Source: Occallatibacter sp. (GTDB taxonomy: Bacteria; Acidobacteriota; Terriglobia; Terriglobales; Acidobacteriaceae). Taken from it: a DNA stretch of 59,917 nucleotides. Numbering within the stretch: the stretch's first letter is position 1; each line of letters begins with the position of its first letter. The translations under genes were made by a program, and so were the position numbers. The DNA lies in NCBI GenBank assembly GCA_031296165.1, contig JARLGF010000067.1, positions 1 through 59,917 on the forward strand, in the 5' to 3' direction. This document shows positions 55,786 through 59,917 of this stretch, one piece after another. The notes under the pieces are model-generated. The model was given only the letters and a program-made list of their open reading frames with translations. It had not been told where the DNA came from and did not search any database.

Positions 55786-57410
55786 ACATCTTCCGCCGCT
55801 ATCAACTCGCATGCGACCGCACAGTCACAGTGGCGAATCTTGTGGATGAATTGGTTCGCCGCAAAGGGGACTGCGAAGTCTCGGCCGGCGACGACGGCCA
55901 TTTTCTTCTTTCCGAGTTGCACGCCGACATCTGTGGTATCGATAGCTTTCTGCGGCGCACCATCGCGCTCCGTTCCGGCCAGCCAGTGGCCATTTACCGC
56001 ACCAACAACCGGCGCTGTTTCCATTGGTTTCTGGCGGTTATCCGCGCCGGCGGCATCGCGGTTCCGCTGAACCCGCAACTGTCTCTCTCTGAAGTGAGCC
56101 GCATCTTGGCCGAGAGCGGGACCGAGATTCTGGTGACGGACAAGGCGGTCTTTGAACGCGCCATCCAGGACCGCAAGGCGCTGCCCGTGGTGCGCACCTG
56201 GATTCAAGCCGACGACGAGCTGGAGACGCTGGATGGATTTGTGCGCCGCTGCAACACCGGGGCATCCCTTTCGCCGGTGGCCATCGATCCTGCTGCCACG
56301 GTGGCGGTGTTTCATACTTCCGGCACCAGCGGATTTCCTAAGGGGGCGGCTCTTTCAAGCAATGCGCTACTGGGGGCACGGGCCTCGACGGTGTTGGCCG
56401 GCGTGTTTCTGGGGCCGCGCGACCTGGCGCTTATTGCGCTGCCGTGGTCGCACATCATGGCCGTGAGCATTGCGCTCTACGGCTTGATGGCGGGCATTCG
56501 CGGTTGCTTTATGGATCGCTTTGTGGCTGAGGATGCGCTGCAGCAGATCGAGCGCCATGGCGTCACGTCGGTGGTCGGCGTGCCTGCGATGTTTGCACGG
56601 CTGGTCAACAGCACGCCCAATCCTGCGCGGCTGAGAAGCGTGCGCCTGTGGCTCTCAGCCAGCGATCACCTGCCAGACGAAGTTCGTCACAAGTTGCGGC
56701 AGTACGGCGCATTGCTGCGGCTGCCGGCGGGACAGCGCATTGAGCCCGTGCTTTTGAACGGCTACGGCATGGTGGAACTCGGCGGCCTGGCGATGATGGG
56801 CGTGGACTTGCCGCTGCTGCCCTTTGGCGGAGACCTTTACTTTGCCGTGCCGCCGTTTCGCATCCGCGTGGTGGACGAAAACGGCCGGACAGTCCCAGCC
56901 GGCGTGACCGGCGAGTGTCAGGTGCGCCGCCGCGGCCTTGCGCCGCACTACTGGAAAGACAAGGGCGATGCCGAGGGCTTGCTCACCAGCGACGGTTGGA
57001 TGCGCACCGGCGACCTGGCCACGCACAATCGCCTGGGCCTGATCCGGCTGGTGGGGCGGATGAAGGATGTGATCAAGTCGGGGGGCTACTCGGTGTATGC
57101 CCGCGAACTGGAAGCGGCGCTGCTGAGTCATCCGTCTGTGGCTCATGCTGTTGCTTTCGGCATTCCTCACCCGGAAAAGGGCGAAATTCCCGTGGCTGCG
57201 GTCGAGTTGCACGCAGGTTCCGAGGCTGGCGAAGCCGAGTTGCTGGAGTGGTGCAGACAGAAACTGGCGCCATACAAAGCGCCGCGCCGCATCTGGATTG
57301 TGGAGCCCGGCGGTCTGCCGCTGAATCACAACGGCAAGGTGCTGCGGCGGGAATTGCGCGAGCGGTTTGCCGAAAGTTACCTTTCCGCGGCACCTAAACA
57401 AGTCCAATAA
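55782..57410 (+). CDS. AMP-forming acyl ligase (acyl-CoA synthetase superfamily)
   Basis: A 542-residue adenylate-forming enzyme. P-loop TSGTSGFPKGAAL (about residue 180), then NGYGMVELGGLAMMG, the hinge MRTGDLATHNRLGLIRLVGR, SGGYSVYARELEAAL and catalytic Lys in NHNGKVLRREL. It activates a carboxylate with ATP to an acyl adenylate and then a thioester. The N-terminal 30 residues are unlike common acyl-CoA ligases. It is translationally coupled to the reductase (ATGA). Substrate unknown; the pair could form a two-protein carboxylic acid reduction system. Confidence 0.88.
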   Translation: MNIFRRYQLACDRTVTVANLVDELVRRKGDCEVSAGDDGHFLLSELHADICGIDSFLRRTIALRSGQPVAIYRTNNRRCFHWFLAVIRAGGIAVPLNPQLSLSEVSRILAESGTEILVTDKAVFERAIQDRKALPVVRTWIQADDELETLDGFVRRCNTGASLSPVAIDPAATVAVFHTSGTSGFPKGAALSSNALLGARASTVLAGVFLGPRDLALIALPWSHIMAVSIALYGLMAGIRGCFMDRFVAEDALQQIERHGVTSVVGVPAMFARLVNSTPNPARLRSVRLWLSASDHLPDEVRHKLRQYGALLRLPAGQRIEPVLLNGYGMVELGGLAMMGVDLPLLPFGGDLYFAVPPFRIRVVDENGRTVPAGVTGECQVRRRGLAPHYWKDKGDAEGLLTSDGWMRTGDLATHNRLGLIRLVGRMKDVIKSGGYSVYARELEAALLSHPSVAHAVAFGIPHPEKGEIPVAAVELHAGSEAGEAELLEWCRQKLAPYKAPRRIWIVEPGGLPLNHNGKVLRRELRERFAESYLSAAPKQVQ

Positions 57411-57506
57411 TTGCGTTTTAGCGCCGCCAAGGAGTTGCAGGGCCGCCGCTTTCTGGCTTCGCTCTCCGTCTATTCTGCAACGGCCAGAACGGGTGATTCA
57501 GGCTGC

Positions 57507-57849
57507 GCGGGAAGCGGTCTGTTGATTTTCTGATTACCTCCCCCCTCCCCCCCCCTATGTATTTATTCAAGTTCTCCAGTTTCAACGAGATACGAAGGGT
57601 GTGTCGCTGTAAAAATTAGATTCTAAAGGGGTTATATATCAAAAATTAGATAAAAAAGGACTTACGGGTGTTTTTGGGGGTCTTTTTGAGGTTTTAGTAC
57701 CGTAATATGGGATTTTGATCCTTTGCATCGGGTTGAAAACTCCTTTGACGGTGTTTCTCCGGGGGGTAAGGCCGGGGCTTCTCCGTTCATGTGAAGAAAG
57801 ACACCATGGATCGATTGTGCGCCTGGGGAGGGTAATTATCTGCAAATTG
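57507..57849 (-). repeat. dispersed intergenic repeat, copy 3 (inverted)
   Basis: Complementary orientation to copies 1 and 2. On the minus strand: TTTGCAGATAATTACCC, GGCGCACAAT (57814-57823), TTTTCAAC (57732-57739), ACGGTACT, ATCTAATTTTTGATATATAA, CGTTGAAACTGGAGAAC and TACATAGGGGGG. TTTTCAAC to TACATAG is 178 bp; GGCGCACAAT to TTTTCAAC is only 84 bp. Beyond the G-run it again matches copy 1 (TAATCAGA.AATCAACAG). A 90-codon minus-strand frame across it is not conserved in the other copies. Confidence 0.87.
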
Positions 57850-57893
57850 GCCGGGAGCAGGGAATAAAAGAACGCGCGGGGTGGGGCGTCGAT

Positions 57894-57979
57894 CCCAGGT
57901 CTCCTAAGCAACTTCCCGTAAGTTGTTTGGAATCATCCACCGGCCAAAGCCGGTCTACTGCTCAGAATCGAGACCTGGG
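57894..57979. other. three-way-junction-like folded element
   Basis: Outer stem CCCAGGTCTC (57894-57903) with GAGACCTGGG (57970-57979) encloses two hairpins: a 9-bp stem (57906-57928, one G-T pair) with loop CCCGT, and ACCGGC-CAAA-GCCGGT (57939-57954). It is not a tRNA (no anticodon arm or T-loop pattern). Confidence 0.6.
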
Positions 57980-58043
57980 GCACCCCATATCAATTTGTGA
58001 CTGTCAGATCTTGGCCACCCGCCTTTGAAAATCACTCTATAAA

Positions 58044-58079
58044 GATTGTGCGCCTTGTCGGGGTAATTATCGGCAAACG
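58044..58079 (-). repeat. partial copy of the dispersed repeat left end
   Basis: Minus strand: TTTGCCGATAATTACCCCGA followed by CAAGGCGCACAATC, matching the left landmarks of copies 1-3 (GCAGATAATTACCC..GGCGCACAAT). The rest of the repeat is absent. Confidence 0.7.
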
Positions 58080-58125
58080 GCAGGGAAGAAGGAAAGGAAA
58101 GACTCGCGGGTGGGGTTCGTGGTAT

Positions 58126-58162
58126 CCCACCCATTTCACGATGGAGCTGTGAAATGGATGGG
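58126..58162. repeat. 14-bp hairpin
   Basis: CCCACCCATTTCAC (58126-58139) pairs with GTGAAATGGATGGG (58149-58162) with one G-T pair and a 9-base loop. No T-run follows. Confidence 0.6.
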
Positions 58163-58209
58163 GCACAGATTCGCCTTTCTGGGATGGAGGATCAGGGAGT
58201 GGGCCACCT

Positions 58210-58295
58210 GGCGTTACCACCCAGCGAATGAAGACCTATTCGCGGGGACCCCGGCGTTACTACCCAGCGGATGAAGACCTATCCGCGGGGGCCCT
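58210..58295. repeat. two 43-bp tandem repeats overlapping a gene end
   Basis: Units 58210-58252 and 58253-58295 share GGCGTTAC.ACCCAGCG.AT with GAAGACCTAT.CGCGGGG, differing at about 5 positions. A third partial unit (GGCGTTTACG) starts at 58296. The second unit supplies the stop codon of the next minus-strand gene. Confidence 0.8.
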
Positions 58296-58542
58296 GGCGT
58301 TTACGCCTTGCTGCCAGCCGGGCTTCTTCGTTGCGCCGGTCCACCTGCTCAAACAGGTGGCTCATGACGCCGAAGAACGCCGAAATCAGCCCGAACAGCA
58401 ACAGGAACAGCGCCACCGTGCGCCACAGCGAGGCGTTGGCGGGCAGGCCGGGCTGGAAGCCGGATGGCACCAGCGACATGCCCGCTGAAAGCAGAGCGAA
58501 GAACACCAAAGTGGCGGCCAGGATGTAGAAGTTGCGGGACAT
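58279..58542 (-). CDS. 87-residue membrane protein
   Basis: Two hydrophobic helices (FYILAATLVFFALLSAGMSL and LWRTVALFLLLFGLISAFFG), a charged C-terminal tail (EQVDRRNEEARLAARRKRQG). The stop lies inside the 43-bp tandem repeat, so the last four residues (GPRG with the stop) derive from it. No clear ribosome binding site. Unknown function. Confidence 0.6.
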   Translation of the reverse strand: MSRNFYILAATLVFFALLSAGMSLVPSGFQPGLPANASLWRTVALFLLLFGLISAFFGVMSHLFEQVDRRNEEARLAARRKRQGPRG

Positions 58543-58613
58543 AGATGCGGAGGCGGAGACGATCCGCCGAACCTGTTGCGATTCTACTTTGCGGCGACAG
58601 GCCTGGGCGTGAT

Positions 58614-58928
58614 TTATCCGAGATCGTGCGCAGTAAACTTTTGTCTTGCTCCGTGGCGAATGTGAAGCACGTCAACCTGCTGACGAGTTTCAAGTACGCG
58701 GTAGAGCACACGATAGATATGAGGCTTCTTGCCGTAGAGCAGGTGTCTGATCTGGTCCTTCTCACGCGTCACCGGGCAGCGGTAAGGCAGCTTTTCAAGA
58801 CGGAGAATGGCCTGTTTGAGCCCCTTGTACCACTTCAAGGCCGCAGCGAAATTCCCGGCGTCAATTTCCTCGTACAGACTGGCAATGTCGCGTTCCGCGC
58901 GGGCCGTAAAGTTAACGAGGTATGCCAT
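58614..58928 (-). CDS. RelE/ParE-family toxin
   Basis: A 104-residue toxin: YLVNFTARAERDIASLYEEI, then KWYKGLKQAILRLEKLPYRC, HLLYGKKPHIYRVLYRVLET and VDVLHIRHGARQK. This strand-helix order with basic residues near the C-terminus matches RelE/ParE-type proteins, which block translation or gyrase. ATG 58928 is used. Its start overlaps the antitoxin end by 17 bases, as in coupled toxin-antitoxin operons. Confidence 0.87.
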   Translation of the reverse strand: MAYLVNFTARAERDIASLYEEIDAGNFAAALKWYKGLKQAILRLEKLPYRCPVTREKDQIRHLLYGKKPHIYRVLYRVLETRQQVDVLHIRHGARQKFTAHDLG

Positions 58929-59202
58929 GGGAGCTCTCAAACTCGGCGAAAAACTCCCTAGCAGGCCGGGTCTTTCCAGTTTTTGCGTCTTCCAGACCCT
59001 GACGAATGCCTTCCCCGGCATCGGCGCGGGCGGCAATATTGAGCAGGCGCTGATAGGCTCCGGCGTCCTGCAAGACGGCCGCGGCCTTCCCATTCACGGT
59101 GAGCACCATGGGGCGTTTGCTCTTTTTGAGATGCTTCATGAAGTCGCCCGAACTACGCCGGAAGGTGGTCAGCGATTGGATGTCGGTGGTGATGTTGAGC
59201 AA
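58912..59202 (-). CDS. Phd/YefM-family antitoxin
   Basis: A 96-residue antitoxin. LLNITTDIQSLTTFRRSSGD and FMKHLKKSKRPMVLTVNGKA with AAVLQDAGAYQRLL form the DNA-binding Phd domain; the disordered C-terminus (EDAKTGKTRPAREFFAEFES) should wrap the toxin. Start is TTG at 59202: AGGAGG stands 5 bases before it. Longer in-frame readings add 70 residues without homology. First gene of the operon, so it should repress its own promoter. Confidence 0.87.
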   Translation of the reverse strand: MLNITTDIQSLTTFRRSSGDFMKHLKKSKRPMVLTVNGKAAAVLQDAGAYQRLLNIAARADAGEGIRQGLEDAKTGKTRPAREFFAEFESSHGIPR

Positions 59203-59207
59203 ATACG

Positions 59208-59213
59208 CCTCCT
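59208..59213 (-). promoter_or_regulatory. ribosome binding site AGGAGG deciding a TTG start
   Basis: AGGAGG, 5 bases before TTG 59202 on the minus strand, fixes the antitoxin start that no in-frame ATG could explain. Confidence 0.85.
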
Positions 59214-59272
59214 GTTGGAGCACCTTATTAGGTGCTTTCAGGATAGCGTATCGCCTCAAAAATAAACAGGTC

Positions 59273-59899
59273 CTAGCGGAGAGCAGCGCTTTCGATGACG
59301 GTGACGCCGGTTTTGGCGAACTCTGCCTCGATGCGGGCAACGGAGCCGTCGAGATCGATGGCGCGGCAAGCGTCACGCAGAACGACGGCGGGCAGGCCCA
59401 GGCAGCGCGCATCGAGGGCGGAATAACCTACGCAGAAGTCATAGGCCAGGCCGGCCAGGAAGACGCGGGTCAGGTTGCGCTCGGCGAGATAACCGGCGAG
59501 GCCGGTGGGCGTAACGCGGTCGTTCTCAAAGAATGCGGAATAGGAGTCGATGTGCGGACGGAAGCCTTTGCGCAGGATCAGCTCAGCCTGCGGAAGGTGG
59601 AGCGAGGGGTGAAATTCCGCGCCTTTGCTGCCCTGCACGCAATGCGCGGGCCATAAGGTCTGGGTTCCGTAACTCGACTCGATCTGTTCAAAGGGCTGCT
59701 TGCCGGGATGGACTGCTGCGAATGAAGAGTGCGTGGGCGTGTGCCAGTCCTGAGTGAGAACGATGTGCGCAAAGCTGGGCGCGATGCGGTGAATCACGTC
59801 GATGACGGCATCGCCATCGGGGACGGCAAGTGCGCCACCGGAGCAGAAATCGTTTTGTACGTCGATGACAATGAGAACGTCTTGCGCGGCGATCTGCAT
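59273..59899 (-). CDS. pncA: nicotinamidase (cysteine hydrolase)
   Basis: A 208-residue enzyme converting nicotinamide to nicotinate in NAD salvage. The catalytic triad is visible: Asp13 in VIDVQNDF, Lys in ILRKGF and Cys in AYDFCVGYSA. Metal ligands lie in TQDWHTPTHSSF with HPSLHLP-type spacing, and WPAHCVQGSKGAEF is the conserved PncA segment. GGAGG precedes the ATG at 59899. It is 70 bp beyond the antitoxin start on the same strand. Confidence 0.94.
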   Translation of the reverse strand: MQIAAQDVLIVIDVQNDFCSGGALAVPDGDAVIDVIHRIAPSFAHIVLTQDWHTPTHSSFAAVHPGKQPFEQIESSYGTQTLWPAHCVQGSKGAEFHPSLHLPQAELILRKGFRPHIDSYSAFFENDRVTPTGLAGYLAERNLTRVFLAGLAYDFCVGYSALDARCLGLPAVVLRDACRAIDLDGSVARIEAEFAKTGVTVIESAALR

Positions 59900-59917
59900 T
59901 GAGCCTCCATCACGAAA

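Noticed and set aside
57639-57911. 90-codon minus-strand frame across repeat copy 3
   Set aside because: The other copies do not keep this frame, so I treat it as repeat sequence, not a gene.

Overview
The window reads as chromosomal DNA of an acidobacterium (Acidobacteriota, most likely Terriglobia/Acidobacteriaceae). This is an inference from gene content: paired DUF3857 proteins, a DUF6599-type protein, a quinoprotein-propeller/chitobiase-repeat/lectin mosaic, an STAS-like gene heading an RND operon, MerR-TPR and TPR proteins, GH38 and GH30 hydrolases, folate-type TrmFO, and high GC with many GTG/TTG starts. I found no rRNA, CRISPR array, phage or recognisable transposase, and one tRNA, tRNA-Thr(CGT).

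Layout. 1-10.4 kb: two overlapping DUF3857/transglutaminase-like genes, an old-yellow-enzyme oxidoreductase, a MerR regulator, a membrane-anchored AsmA-like protein, a coiled-coil zinc-ribbon protein, a 5'(3')-nucleotidase and an MFS carrier. 10.6-17.2 kb: a secreted GH38 alpha-mannosidase, a BI-1 family membrane protein and three small exported or membrane proteins of unknown role. 17.3-24.3 kb: an S9 peptidase-like protein that has lost its catalytic Ser and His, divergent from a 1395-residue secreted propeller/lectin protein. 25-27 kb: Crp/Fnr regulator, tiny membrane protein, MerR-TPR protein. 27.5-36.2 kb: a tripartite RND efflux operon headed by an STAS-like gene, with a GAF-GAF-AAA-Fis sigma-54 activator upstream and a 52-bp palindrome between them. 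36.5-43.7 kb: tRNA-Thr, a DUF6599-like protein, TrmFO overlapping a GNAT acetyltransferase, a TPR protein and MoeA. 43.8-54.4 kb: GH30 glycosidase, di-haem cytochrome, 3-methyladenine glycosylase overlapping a Bcp peroxiredoxin, a protein with DPDRP repeats, a fatty acyl desaturase, small membrane proteins, a GAF-GGDEF cyclase and MoaA. 54.7-57.4 kb: a translationally coupled NAD(P)-dependent reductase and AMP-forming acyl ligase, which could together reduce a carboxylic acid. 58.3-59.9 kb: a small membrane protein, a RelE/Phd-type toxin-antitoxin pair and nicotinamidase.

The most unusual non-coding content is a family of dispersed intergenic repeats. Three copies (about 24.5-24.87, 50.10-50.48 and, inverted, 57.51-57.85 kb) share a core of nearly constant length that ends in a G-run, plus a conserved left motif at variable distance. 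A fourth, partial copy lies at 58.04 kb. The 57.4-58.3 kb gap also holds a cloverleaf-like fold, a long hairpin and a 43-bp tandem duplication that supplies the 3' end of the next gene.

Functionally the window combines polysaccharide breakdown (GH38, GH30, lectin protein), molybdenum cofactor synthesis (MoeA, MoaA), efflux under probable sigma-54 control, lipid modification (desaturase, ligase/reductase) and general housekeeping. All assignments come from reading the sequence; no database search was run.
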